A stretch of 64,000 nt of DNA from Ktedonosporobacter rubrisoli (GTDB lineage Bacteria; Chloroflexota; Ktedonobacteria; Ktedonobacterales; Ktedonobacteraceae): positions 6,262,001 through 6,326,000 of the forward strand of contig NZ_CP035758.1 in the NCBI RefSeq assembly GCF_004208415.1, given 5' to 3'. Both the position numbers and the translations under genes were made by a program. Shown here piece by piece: positions 1 to 9,570 of the stretch. Below the pieces are notes generated by a model. That model saw only the letters and a program-made list of their open reading frames with translations, did no database searches and was not told the origin of the DNA. The first letter of the stretch is position 1. Each line of letters opens with the position of its first letter.

Positions 1-773
1 ATTGCCGCGCGCTGAAACTCATCATACTGCTTCTTAGCAATCGCCGCTGAGGGATTAGCCGGAAGGTCCAAAGCTGGCACGGCGACGGGCTCAGGCGGCG
101 AGAGCACGGGCTTGAGCAATCCAGCCAGGCGATTAAGCATGGCCGAGCTAGAGACGGCAAAACGGCTGGCCAGCTCCTTAGGCGAATACCGCGCATTCAG
201 ATAGAGCTCGCGTATACGCGCCATGGGCATAAGCAGTTCTGAAGCAAAGATGTTAGCTGCAAGCTCGCGCTGACTGCGCGGATCATAGCTCTCGCCGATC
301 CCTAACGCTTCCTGAAATTGCTCCCGATCGATTAAGCCCGCCATATCCTCCTGCACATCATAATCGTGGCAGGGATCAAGGCGCGAGAGTTCGGGCAGCT
401 CGTGAGATATACCGTCAAGCTGTTCGGCCTCGATCTGCAGCCGCAAATCTTCTCCCAGCACGCTACGTATGCGCTCATTGACCTGGCAGTGCAAAATGGC
501 ATGTCCTAGTTCGTGAGCCAGCGTAAAGCGGCGGAATGACTCAGGCAGATCACGGCGCAACCAGATTAAGCTTTCATCCTCATCAGGGTCCATAAAGCCA
601 TACGTGCCCTGGGGATAATCATTAGGATGAAACGTTGCCACCTGCAAGCCGAGCCAGCTTACTAGCTCATCAAGAGGTGTCTTATTATCGTGCCAATCCG
701 GGTGTTCTTTTTGATACAGCTGGAGGAGGAGACGCGCCGCATCCTCCGCCATCGTTCGCATATGATCTTCCAT
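1..773 (-). CDS. ImmA/IrrE-family metallopeptidase, 3' end outside the window (probable helicase fusion)
   Basis: The minus-strand frame opens with ATG at 773 and runs off the left edge, so only the first 257 residues are seen. Residues 87-91 are HELGH, the zinc metallopeptidase motif of the ImmA/IrrE (DUF955) family, and a later ELAANIFASELLMP segment fits the family's third zinc ligand and Leu-Met-Pro motif. The last visible residues, KKQYDEFQRAA, come after a Pro-rich linker and resemble the Q-motif that opens UvrD-type helicases. A peptidase-helicase fusion is therefore likely but inferred. The 773 start has an AAGG about 7 nt upstream and an in-frame stop at 795-797. Two further in-frame ATGs at 761 and 752 are possible. 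Known members cleave repressors or act in stress and DNA-damage responses. Confidence 0.8.
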   Translation of the reverse strand, partial: MEDHMRTMAEDAARLLLQLYQKEHPDWHDNKTPLDELVSWLGLQVATFHPNDYPQGTYGFMDPDEDESLIWLRRDLPESFRRFTLAHELGHAILHCQVNERIRSVLGEDLRLQIEAEQLDGISHELPELSRLDPCHDYDVQEDMAGLIDREQFQEALGIGESYDPRSQRELAANIFASELLMPMARIRELYLNARYSPKELASRFAVSSSAMLNRLAGLLKPVLSPPEPVAVPALDLPANPSAAIAKKQYDEFQRAA

Positions 774-956
774 CAGCAAGCCTTGAGAGGTAAGTTATCG
801 TCAAACCAGACTTTTATTATACCTCATTATGTCGCACAATGCACCTCTTACGCCAATTCGGAGCAGGCTGTGTCAGGCCAAATAATCTGCTATAATAGAA
901 GACAATAATTATTAAGAGCACATCCCCAGGATCATTTATCCTTAAGGAGTTCTGCA

Positions 957-1649
957 ATGCAGCCAGAAGAGATACTTGGGCACGCCAGAACCAACACCGA
1001 TGTACCGGCGGATTGGCAAGTCTTTCCCCTATTACGCAATAAGCTCGTGATAGGTCTGATCGGCTGGGCGTTTGGAATTATCGTAGGTCTGGGCCTGTTC
1101 GCTGCGATCGTGCCTATCGTCATTCCAACCAATTATCAAAGCGGTACCTTACCGGCCATCACTACCACCCTGCTCTTAGCACTCCTGCTCTTCATTGGAT
1201 TAGGAAGTGCCTGGACGCTCATTGTAGATATACGCCGCCTGCGTAACGCCAACCAGCATCTTATTGTGATTACTCCTGATGATTTTCTCAAACAAGAGGG
1301 CAAGAAAATCATCCATGTACCGCTTACCGAGGTAAAATATGTTACGGCCCGCGGCGTTCCTCCTCCCGAGCGTGATCCCAACAACGAAGATGCTAACGTC
1401 CACAAAATATCAGGCATTGGCGAGAATGCGGCTAGCTTCTTTGTGGGTCGCAGCCTTCTCCCTTCGGGCTCACGCAGACGGCGCAAACGCATGCGCACCC
1501 CAACCTCATTAGCCTTTATCGATGCTCGCAGCGAGCAAGAAATCACAGTCGTTACCGATACAACCTTTGGCGATCCTTTTATCATCGCTGCCTATCTCAA
1601 ACAATACGCTGCTGCAGCCCAGGAAGCCCTTAAGAGCCCGGCAAAGTAG
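957..1649 (+). CDS. Two-helix membrane protein with a cytoplasmic PH-like tail, unknown function
   Basis: This 230-residue protein has two hydrophobic helices, about residues 30-56 and 64-88, joined by a short loop. A soluble C-terminal half follows. Its pattern (VITPDDFLKQEGKKI, then VPLTEVKYVTARG, then a basic RRRRKRMR stretch and a final beta/alpha segment) resembles bacterial PH-like membrane proteins. I do not recognise a named family. AAGGAG at 943-948, 8 nt before ATG, fixes the start. The gene diverges from the IrrE-like gene, and TATAAT at 891-896 could be its -10 box. It lies 128 bp upstream of coaX on the same strand. Confidence 0.7.
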   Translation: MQPEEILGHARTNTDVPADWQVFPLLRNKLVIGLIGWAFGIIVGLGLFAAIVPIVIPTNYQSGTLPAITTTLLLALLLFIGLGSAWTLIVDIRRLRNANQHLIVITPDDFLKQEGKKIIHVPLTEVKYVTARGVPPPERDPNNEDANVHKISGIGENAASFFVGRSLLPSGSRRRRKRMRTPTSLAFIDARSEQEITVVTDTTFGDPFIIAAYLKQYAAAAQEALKSPAK

Positions 1650-1777
1650 TCGCCCGGCACCAGTTGGGCTTCTATCTAATTTGCTTGCTCGCGACGTGAG
1701 ACGTTGTTTCTCCGCCATCGCTTCTCTTGCAAGAGAAGTGAAGAGGTGTTCTTGCCTGCTTCGAGGATATTAAGCAT

Positions 1778-2551
1778 ATGCTACTTGCCATCGATATTAG
1801 CAATACCAATATTAAGTTTGGCCTCTACCACAGCGCCACTATGCAGCACCGCTGGGTTGTCTCGACGGTTCGTCAGCGTACTGCCGACGAATATGCAATG
1901 GTGCTTGGCGAACTTTTGCGCCATGTCGGTCATAGCTATGAGAACATTGACGACATTATTATGTCAAGCGTGGTTCCTCCGCTTACGCCAGTATTTCAGG
2001 ACATGGCCTTACGTTACTGCGGGAAAGAGGCGCTCACGATCAGCCACGATATGGACCTGGGCATTGGACTACAGATCGATAATCCCTGGGAACTGGGAAC
2101 TGACCGTATCGTGACGAGCCTGGCGGCTTATCACCTCTATGGAGGCCCGGCCATCATTATCGCCTTTAGCACGGCCACAACCTTTGATGTTGTCTCGGCT
2201 GAAGGAAACTTTATAGGTGGGGCCATCGCGCCTGGCCTGGTGATCTCCGCCGAGGCTTTGAGCAGTGCCGCCTCGCGCCTCTACCGGGTAGATCTGACGC
2301 CGCCCCGTTCGGCGCTGGGCAAAAACACTGCAGAGAACATGCAATCGGGAATTATTTACGGCCATGTCGGACTCGTGCAAGGCCTGATCGGGCGCATTCG
2401 CAAGGAGATCCCCGAAGCCGATGATCTCAAGGTTATCGCTCACGGTGGCCTGGCTCAGCTCATGGCCCCGATTATTCCTGAGATCCAGCACGTCAATCAA
2501 TATCTCCCCCTGGAAGGATTGCGGCTGGCTTATACCAGGCTCAAAAAATAG
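1778..2551 (+). CDS. coaX: Type III pantothenate kinase
   Basis: At 257 residues this has the usual length for CoaX, the ATP-dependent pantothenate kinase that starts coenzyme A synthesis. The N-terminal phosphate-binding segment DISNTNIKFG (residues 6-15) and GTDR (107-110, carrying the presumed catalytic Asp) are present. The second nucleotide/cation motif reads AFSTATTFD (129-137), where the family normally has D-x-G-T-A-T-T. The Asp is Ala and the Gly is Ser, an odd change in an otherwise well-kept protein. GAGGA at 1763-1767 precedes the ATG. A hairpin after the stop separates it from the convergent Lrp gene. Confidence 0.9.
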   Translation: MLLAIDISNTNIKFGLYHSATMQHRWVVSTVRQRTADEYAMVLGELLRHVGHSYENIDDIIMSSVVPPLTPVFQDMALRYCGKEALTISHDMDLGIGLQIDNPWELGTDRIVTSLAAYHLYGGPAIIIAFSTATTFDVVSAEGNFIGGAIAPGLVISAEALSSAASRLYRVDLTPPRSALGKNTAENMQSGIIYGHVGLVQGLIGRIRKEIPEADDLKVIAHGGLAQLMAPIIPEIQHVNQYLPLEGLRLAYTRLKK

Positions 2552-2566
2552 TATATTTCTGTCAGG

Positions 2567-2602
2567 ACTTCTGCTCGGCCCCATACCTTCCTGAGCAGAA
2601 GT
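2567..2602. terminator. Bidirectional hairpin between coaX and the Lrp gene
   Basis: A perfect 10-bp stem (ACTTCTGCTC at 2567-2576 with GAGCAGAAGT at 2593-2602) encloses a 16-nt loop and is followed by TTTCCC. It sits between two convergent genes and probably ends transcription from at least the coaX side. The T-tract is short. Confidence 0.55.
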
Positions 2603-2639
2603 TTCCCTCCGGGCTACAATCGAGGCAAGCAACATAGAG

Positions 2640-3149
2640 CTATTCCACACTCCAGCCCGCATCTCCAGGCAGTTCAACGTCTACATCTAACTGCTCCCAA
2701 TCGATCACGCGATGAGGCAAGGCGCTGGAAGTCACGATATTGACGACAAGGGCCCCATGAGCCCCCAGCCGTTCATTAAATGCTTCAAGGTGGCGCATCG
2801 AAGCGAGCGAGACTTTGAGCGCGGCGCAATATGTCCCACTCAATTTATGCATCTCAAGGATCTCTGGGAATTTTTCGGCGCTGCTCGTCTTTAACAGGCA
2901 CGAGCCCTGCGTGCAGCGCAACTGAATCAGCGCTAAGAGAGGCATACCCACTTTTGCCGGATCAATGCGCGCTCCATAGCCGGTGATAATCCCCGCATCC
3001 TCCAATTTACGCACTCGTTCGGCCGCCGCCGGTGCCGATAAGCCAACGCGCCGTCCCAGCTCATTGTAGGACAGGCGGGCATCGCGCTGCAGCTCACGCA
3101 AGATCTTCCAATCAGTGCTATCGAGCGGCCTTTCTGATTGCAAAGCCAT
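2640..3149 (-). CDS. Lrp/AsnC-family transcriptional regulator
   Basis: The 169-residue protein has the two-part layout of the Lrp/AsnC family. An N-terminal helix-turn-helix (about residues 10-57, DWKILRELQRDARLSYNELG then SAPAAAERVRKLEDAG) leads through IITGYGARIDPAKVG into a C-terminal RAM-type ligand-binding half. Family members sense amino acids or related metabolites and bind DNA as multimers. The length is normal. It is convergent with coaX and divergent from the Gfo/Idh gene with about 290 bp between, so it could control that gene, but no operator is evident. The ligand cannot be told from sequence. Confidence 0.88.
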   Translation of the reverse strand: MALQSERPLDSTDWKILRELQRDARLSYNELGRRVGLSAPAAAERVRKLEDAGIITGYGARIDPAKVGMPLLALIQLRCTQGSCLLKTSSAEKFPEILEMHKLSGTYCAALKVSLASMRHLEAFNERLGAHGALVVNIVTSSALPHRVIDWEQLDVDVELPGDAGWSVE

Positions 3150-3435
3150 TCTCCATCATTCCTTTCTCTTTCTGGCAAAGTATAGCATATTACTTTTTGT
3201 TTCGCATTCACTTCACAGCCATTTCCGCATATCATTAAATACAACAGTAAGTGAGATATACAAGCACGAGGTTCTATTGCTTCTTCAATCACATATTGGA
3301 TAACAAGGCAAACAGGAATTTTTGCTTTGTGGGTAGCACTGGCAGATCAAGTCAAGAAACTGTCCTCAACAAGGCCCTGAGCCAGAGAGAGGCCGAAAAT
3401 GTCAGCTGGGATTGAACCAGGGAAGGAAAAAGTCA

Positions 3436-4509
3436 ATGAGAAAAGTTCGTGTGGCCGTCGTCGGCAGCGGAAACGTCGCCGAGAAATACGTCCCCCATTT
3501 ACAGCAAAGTCCCGCCGTGGAGCTTGTAGCCATCTGCGATCCACGCGTGGAACATGTGCGCAGCTTCGCCCGGACACATAAGATCGCGCAGACCTTTCAC
3601 GACGTTGAGCAGATGCTTGCAGCGCTAGACTTCGAGCTACTCGTGAATCTCACGCCCATGCCCTTGCACGCTCCTATCAACCGCAAGGCGCTGGAAGCTG
3701 GCCGAAACGTCTGGTGCGAGAAGCCTCTAGCCACCGATTTTGCCGAAGCGCAGGAACTACTTGCTCTGGCCCGCGAGCGCGGCGTGAACCTATGGGGTGC
3801 GCCCGCCAATCCCATCTCGCCAGCCTTTCAATTCATGGCCCGAGCGCTTGCTACGGGAGCCATCGGACAAGTTTTTGCCGCACACGGCATCATCGGCTCA
3901 AGCGGTCCGGCCTGGCCCGGCAGCGCCTGGTTTTACCAGAAAGGAGGCGGGAGCCTCTTTGATGTTGGCGTCTATAACGTTACCTTGCTAACCGGACTGC
4001 TGGGTCCCGCCCGTAACGTCATCGCGATGTCAGGAACGGCTATCCCTCAGCGCATCATCGGCGGCGAAACCATCAGCGTCGAAGCAGACGATAACACGGC
4101 CCTGATCCTTGACCACGGCCATACCGTCTACTCGGTAATTCAGGCAGGCTTCGTCTATGGCGCCCAGCGCCAGGACTTGACGGTTCAGCTGCTTGGCACA
4201 GCCGGCGCCATAAGCATGGGCGGCTATGCCTGGGAGCCTGGAGCGATCAGCCTCTATCGTGGCGACCAAACGAAGGCGCCGGGAAAATGGGAGACCTTCC
4301 AGCCGGCAGAGCAGCAGCCCTACGTCTGGCAGAGCGGCGCTACCTATATCGCCGAATGCCTGGCTACGGGTATACAACCTGTTCTATCTGGCGCACACGC
4401 GCTGCACGTACTTGAGATCATGCAAGCGACCCATCAGGCCGCAGAAAGCGGGCAGCGTATTGCCATTACTTCAAGCTTTCCCTGGCCATTAGCCACACAA
4501 GAGGGATAA
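3436..4509 (+). CDS. Gfo/Idh/MocA-family NAD(P)-dependent oxidoreductase
   Basis: The protein has 357 residues from ATG 3436, chosen over ATG 3412 because GGAAGGA lies at 3421-3427 and the reading then begins directly with the Rossmann strand RKVRVAVVGSGNVAEKY. The nucleotide-binding fold is followed by the CEKPLATDFAEA segment, the family's EKP motif. Then comes the alpha/beta substrate-binding half with a GGGSLFDVGVYN stretch where other members carry a conserved Asp and His/Tyr. Such enzymes oxidise or epimerise sugars, inositols and related polyols. The next gene 60 bp downstream is a sugar-phosphate-isomerase-like TIM barrel, so the two probably form one catabolic unit. The substrate is unknown. 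Confidence 0.88.
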   Translation: MRKVRVAVVGSGNVAEKYVPHLQQSPAVELVAICDPRVEHVRSFARTHKIAQTFHDVEQMLAALDFELLVNLTPMPLHAPINRKALEAGRNVWCEKPLATDFAEAQELLALARERGVNLWGAPANPISPAFQFMARALATGAIGQVFAAHGIIGSSGPAWPGSAWFYQKGGGSLFDVGVYNVTLLTGLLGPARNVIAMSGTAIPQRIIGGETISVEADDNTALILDHGHTVYSVIQAGFVYGAQRQDLTVQLLGTAGAISMGGYAWEPGAISLYRGDQTKAPGKWETFQPAEQQPYVWQSGATYIAECLATGIQPVLSGAHALHVLEIMQATHQAAESGQRIAITSSFPWPLATQEG

Positions 4510-4524
4510 TAAGCAAGCACTCGA

Positions 4525-4546
4525 GCGCTACTTTTAGAAGTAGCGC
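4525..4546 (+). other. Perfect intergenic hairpin inside the two-gene sugar unit
   Basis: GCGCTACTT and AAGTAGCGC form a perfect 9-bp stem with a TTAG loop between the oxidoreductase and isomerase genes. No T-run follows, so it is more likely an mRNA-stability or processing hairpin than a full terminator. Confidence 0.5.
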
Positions 4547-4569
4547 CCCAGCGAGCGGAGGCAAAGATC

Positions 4570-5430
4570 ATGCAAGTAAACAAATCCAAAGTATGGCCAC
4601 AGCTAGGAGCCATGGCCCATGAGCTTCCCTGCCGAGTTGACGAAGTAGAACACCTCTTCGCCCTGCTCCACAGCATTGAGCTGCAAGCGGTACAACTTGG
4701 CGTTCCATTCCTCGAAGAGATTATGGCCCGGGAAGCCCTTCTCGCCACCTGGCAAGCTCAGTTGAAAGCCTCATCTATCCAACTTAGCGCCCTGGGCGGC
4801 TATCGCAACCTGATCACACCTGATAAGGCCAGGCGAGCAACCAACATAGCCTTTTTGCAACGCTGCCTGGAGCTTGCCCCCAGCCTGGGAACTACAATAG
4901 TCGCCACCGAGACTGGAACCTATAGCCGCGCAAGCGATTGGGCCGCCTCGCCCGCAAACCAGGGCCAGGAAGCCTGGGAGGCACTCTATGCTTCCCTCAA
5001 CGAGCTCTTGCCTGTGGCTGAGCGGTACAGTGTGATCCTTGCCCTGGAGGGACACGTTAATCACGTCATCAACACACCCGAGCGCCTGGCCCGGCTCCTG
5101 GAACAATTTCCCACCCCGAACCTGCAGGTAGTCCTCGATCCCTACAACTATTTGGGAAAGGAGCAGTTGCCATACAAAGAACTGATCGTAGCCAGCTTCC
5201 TGCAGCAGTTCAAGGATCGTTTCGCGCTAGTCCATCTCAAGGATGTGCACCAGCAGGGAGCAGAAGTCGATACACCGGCATTTGGGCATGGCGTCTTTCC
5301 GCAAAACATCTACCTGGACTTTTTACAGCTGCAACGTCCTGACTTACCGCTCATTATTGAGCATGCGACAGTCGAACAGTTTCCAGCGATTCTGCATAGC
5401 TTACGCACCTGGCACGAAAGGACGGCCTGA
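4570..5430 (+). CDS. Sugar phosphate isomerase/epimerase (xylose-isomerase-like TIM barrel)
   Basis: At 286 residues this matches the AP-endonuclease-2/xylose-isomerase-like TIM-barrel family. Typical metal-site segments are visible in order: VATETGTYS (mid protein), LALEGHVNHV, VVLDPYNYL, LVHLKDVHQQG and LIIEHATVEQF near the C-terminus. Together these supply the Glu/Asp/His ligands of the barrel mouth. GGAGG at 4556-4560 sets the start. Its position just behind the Gfo/Idh gene points to a paired dehydrogenase/isomerase pathway for a sugar or cyclitol. Which compound it handles cannot be seen. Confidence 0.82.
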   Translation: MQVNKSKVWPQLGAMAHELPCRVDEVEHLFALLHSIELQAVQLGVPFLEEIMAREALLATWQAQLKASSIQLSALGGYRNLITPDKARRATNIAFLQRCLELAPSLGTTIVATETGTYSRASDWAASPANQGQEAWEALYASLNELLPVAERYSVILALEGHVNHVINTPERLARLLEQFPTPNLQVVLDPYNYLGKEQLPYKELIVASFLQQFKDRFALVHLKDVHQQGAEVDTPAFGHGVFPQNIYLDFLQLQRPDLPLIIEHATVEQFPAILHSLRTWHERTA

Positions 5431-5519
5431 GCAAAGTTGGTAGCAATGCAGCACAATAGATCTAATGCAGATAGCTCTTTTGGCTATATTAGGAACTTGT
5501 TAGGCAAAGTAGTGGTATA

Positions 5520-5990
5520 ATGCAGGATATGAATACATTACTGATTCGCCCTTGTCAGTTAGATGAGATTCCGCAAATTTTAGAAATCAGGCAAAGAATC
5601 TTTTTACATTTTGCACCTGCTGTATATTCTTCCAAAGAGGTAGAAAACTTATTAGAGGATTTTAAAACGTCAGAATTAGAAGAGATGATAGAAAATAAGA
5701 GTTTATTTGTTGCAGAAGAAAATCATAAAATTGTCGGTTGTGGTGGTTGGCTCGGAGAAGCTGTAAGACACATGTACGTTTCTCCAGAAGAAACGAAAAA
5801 AGGCATCGGAAGTGCTCTTTTACGAGTTCTTGAAGAGGATTTTAAAAATCGCACCAATTCCTCAATAATTAAGGCTGGCGTCATTCTATACGCCAGACCC
5901 TTCTATGAAAGAAATGGCTACGAATTTCTTCAGATAGATACTAACTGGGATGGAAGCAAGTTTAATAGAATGCAAAAGAAATTGTTGTAG
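5520..5990 (+). CDS. GNAT-family N-acetyltransferase, AT-rich and probably acquired
   Basis: The 156-residue product begins either at ATG 5520 or at the second ATG at 5529. It carries a GNAT fold: IRPCQLDEIPQILEIRQ at the front, then VAEENHKIVGCGGW, then MYVSPEETKKGIGSALL, the acetyl-CoA pyrophosphate-binding motif A, and ARPFYERNGYEF at the end. The substrate is unknown. Base composition is clearly lower in GC than either neighbour and codon use leans to A/T-ending codons, which suggests recent transfer from a low-GC donor. It stands alone between unrelated genes. Confidence 0.85.
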   Translation: MQDMNTLLIRPCQLDEIPQILEIRQRIFLHFAPAVYSSKEVENLLEDFKTSELEEMIENKSLFVAEENHKIVGCGGWLGEAVRHMYVSPEETKKGIGSALLRVLEEDFKNRTNSSIIKAGVILYARPFYERNGYEFLQIDTNWDGSKFNRMQKKLL

Positions 5991-6112
5991 CCTACGCACT
6001 CTACTGTGATCCCTCCAAGCCATTCCAGCCGCGTTGACAAGCCATCCGATAAGAGCAGGGAGAAGAAGAACATTTGAGCGCCATTGTGCATCCTGCCTGT
6101 AGATCTAGCGAT

Positions 6113-6760
6113 CTAATAGTAAGCGCCGACGAGCGTCCAGTTTCTCTCTCCAGCAGTCCCAGACAGGCGTTCAAAGGCCATATACCACTTATAGACTTCG
6201 CGCAGAGCACCTTGCGTCCAGCTATCATGGCCCTCAACGAGCTTATCTATATCTACCTTATGCAATTCGGAGATGATCTGCGCAATCTCTTTCCATTCCA
6301 GGTAGCCGACAAGAGGAAAGTCCGACCAGTGGGGCAAATTGCTCAAGAGCGCACCACCCATAGCCAGATCTTCTACAAGGCCCCGGGAGATGCCTGCCCG
6401 ATCATAGATAGCCTGAATCTGGTTGATAAAAGCGAAATTAATCGGCACCCAATAATGATTACTCGGAGTATCTACAGCATACATTTCACAAAGCTTCAGA
6501 TAGGCGTAGGCATACACAAAGGCATCGGAGCTATGATCAAAGCTTTTGGGAGGCAAAGTACCCATTACGATATCTGTGATAGCCCGTTCCAGAGTCAGCT
6601 TTTGATCATTGATATCATCAACAAACTCGTTATTGAAGTGCTGGCACTCGCGTTTCCAGCGCCCGGAAGTAAGCGCTTTCAGCGTATCTTGATCATGGCT
6701 GCCGACCAGCTTACGTATCCGGTCGCCATCGACGATCCAGACCATTAAACCATATCCCAT
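6113..6760 (-). CDS. Hypothetical cytosolic protein (DUF7691-like)
   Basis: This 215-residue soluble protein opens MGYGLMVWIVDGDRIRKLVG. That start, and a later helical segment with many aromatic and acidic residues, recall the DUF7691 family of uncharacterised actinobacterial and Chloroflexota proteins. The family assignment is from memory and tentative. There is no signal peptide, membrane helix or recognisable catalytic motif. The reading frame is long and unbroken. The opposing 224-residue frame over the same DNA has lower protein-like quality and was not called. Confidence 0.6.
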   Translation of the reverse strand: MGYGLMVWIVDGDRIRKLVGSHDQDTLKALTSGRWKRECQHFNNEFVDDINDQKLTLERAITDIVMGTLPPKSFDHSSDAFVYAYAYLKLCEMYAVDTPSNHYWVPINFAFINQIQAIYDRAGISRGLVEDLAMGGALLSNLPHWSDFPLVGYLEWKEIAQIISELHKVDIDKLVEGHDSWTQGALREVYKWYMAFERLSGTAGERNWTLVGAYY

Positions 6761-6761
6761 A

Positions 6762-7084
6762 GTTGCTTTTTTTGCTACCCCTTATTCTCTCTTCTTTTGC
6801 ATCGAAGCAGTTGGCTGATTATAGCAGAAGATAAAGCAATGGAACAAGGTAATAGGAACATCTCACCTGCTTGATCCTCAAGGCGGTCCTATGCTCGTTT
6901 ATTTGTCATCATCAGCAGACAGCAGAAAGAAAGGCAAAATCCGGTTCCACATTTACTAAATTGCAGCGTGCCTTACTAGAGAGTGGCAACATCTTCCTGA
7001 CCATACTATTTTTGAGAGCTGAAAAAGTCCAGAGGGATTTACAGAAAAAAGCAGAGGGAAAAGAGTTAGCAAGAGGAAAAGGGG
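6762..7084. other. Intergenic stretch without a recognised gene
   Basis: Between the DUF7691-like gene and the downstream tRNA-Ile copy I see no convincing ORF, RNA gene or terminator. A short T-run at about 6767-6774 is the only low-complexity feature. Confidence 0.5.
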
Positions 7085-7158
7085 TGGGCCTTCCTGGACT
7101 CGAACCAGGGACCTCAGTCTTATCAGGACTGCGCTCTAACCACCTGAGCTAAAAGCCC
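7085..7158 (-). tRNA. tRNA-Ile (GAT), second copy beyond the 5S terminator
   Basis: The minus strand folds into a cloverleaf. The acceptor GGGCTTT pairs with AAGGCCC, the anticodon loop CTGATAA gives GAT, and the T-loop is GTTCGAG. CCA is not encoded. The gene and about 20 bp of leader are identical to the copy at 7468-7541, so about 98 bp (7082-7180 and 7465-7563) is a direct duplication. It lies after the 5S terminator, so its expression by the rRNA promoter is doubtful. Confidence 0.92.
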
Positions 7159-7199
7159 CCAAACCGCGAAAAGCACGTTATACCCGATGTGTAGGAGAT

Positions 7200-7226
7200 A
7201 AAAAAATCCCCGCCCATACAGGCGGG
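7200..7226 (-). terminator. Rho-independent terminator after 5S rRNA
   Basis: On the minus strand a CCCGCC/GGCGGG stem with a 6-nt loop is followed by GA and a run of seven T. The stem begins at the 3' edge of the 5S gene, so it ends the 16S-tRNA-tRNA-5S transcript. Confidence 0.85.
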
Positions 7227-7346
7227 TGGAGAGGCAACGTCCTATTTTCCCGTGCAGTTGCCCGCAGAGTATCGTCGGAGCTGAAAGGCTTAACTACCGT
7301 GTTCGGGATGGGAACGGGTGTTGCCCTTTCGCTATAGTCACCACCC
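7224..7346 (-). rRNA. rrf: 5S ribosomal RNA
   Basis: The minus strand holds the universal 5S features: GAAAGGGCAACACCCGTTCC, then CCCATCCCGAACACGG, then GTTAAGCC, then CTCCGACGATACTCTGCGGG. Terminal GGGTGG/CCACCC pairing sets the ends, which are good to a few bases. It follows tRNA-Ala by only about 36 bp, the place where a 23S gene would normally be. Confidence 0.92.
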
Positions 7347-7382
7347 CACCTGCTTGTACAAGCGAGACAAGCTGATAGGTCC

Positions 7383-7458
7383 TGGTGGAGATGAGGGGAT
7401 TCGAACCCCTGACCTCTGCCGTGCAAAGGCAGCGCTCTTCCAACTAAGCTACATCCCC
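7383..7458 (-). tRNA. tRNA-Ala (TGC)
   Basis: Minus-strand cloverleaf with acceptor GGGGATG/CATCTCC, anticodon loop TTTGCAC (anticodon TGC), T-loop GTTCGAA and an encoded CCA end. It is 9 bp from the upstream tRNA-Ile, the classical Ile-Ala pair of the 16S spacer. Confidence 0.95.
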
Positions 7459-7467
7459 GCGCTAGGG

Positions 7468-7541
7468 TGGGCCTTCCTGGACTCGAACCAGGGACCTCAG
7501 TCTTATCAGGACTGCGCTCTAACCACCTGAGCTAAAAGCCC
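7468..7541 (-). tRNA. tRNA-Ile (GAT), spacer copy
   Basis: Identical to the copy at 7085-7158: acceptor GGGCTTT/AAGGCCC, anticodon GAT, no encoded CCA. It lies about 160 bp after the 16S 3' end, as expected for the 16S spacer. Confidence 0.95.
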
Positions 7542-7699
7542 CCAAACCGCGAAAAGCACGAGCTGTACACGGACAACTCAAGAGTGGCAAGGGATAACGA
7601 CAGGCATAGAACCTATTAGCGATAAGCTCGTTCGTCCAGAACTCACGTTTGTGAGTATCGACCTGGAAGTTCACATCCGGTAGGATGTGGGACACTCCC

Positions 7700-9195
<1,496 letters not shown>

Positions 9196-9377
9196 TAATT
9201 TATATGCAAATCTCACACAGAGATTTACCGTTCATGTTTTAGATGACAAGCTTATCAAAATGAATTAACAGGCTCTAATAATCTTATCGTTTCCTTACCA
9301 CTCTTCAGTTGTTCAAGTACATACTCAGTGCTTTCGCCTCTGGCGCCTTTTCGGTTCTCCCGTCCGGCGCAAGTGAG

Positions 9378-9406
9378 ATGATATCACTGCTCCGCAGTCT
9401 TGTCAA
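9378..9406 (-). promoter_or_regulatory. Strong sigma-70 promoter of the rRNA unit
   Basis: On the minus strand a perfect -35 TTGACA (9401-9406) is 17 bp from a -10 TATCAT (9378-9383). This puts the start near 9371 and gives a leader of about 175 nt before the mature 16S 5' end. A GC-rich segment follows the -10, as in many rRNA promoters. The rest of the 9195-9571 gap has no gene. Confidence 0.8.
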
Positions 9407-9570
9407 GTGTTTTTTTTGCGAGTTTGAGAAATCTGAAAAAAATTCGTTTTATTGCCCCCTTGCTCCAGAGCGGCCGAACGCTATAGATGCGCCTCTGGAG
9501 CCGCTTGAGGCCAGAGACCGCGACGGCAAGGGCAAAAGCCTCTTCTTCGACACGTTCTGAGAAGCCGGCG

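Noticed and set aside
1721..1738. 18-bp perfect palindrome CTTCTCTTGCAAGAGAAG before coaX
   Set aside because: It has no loop or T-run as a terminator and no neighbouring regulator to call it an operator, so I did not annotate it.
2069..2677. Long minus-strand frame over coaX
   Set aside because: It lies opposite the well-supported coaX gene and has no protein-family resemblance or ribosome site.
6074..6748. Plus-strand frame of 224 codons opposite the DUF7691-like gene
   Set aside because: It is a shadow of the minus-strand gene, with poor protein character compared with the opposite frame.
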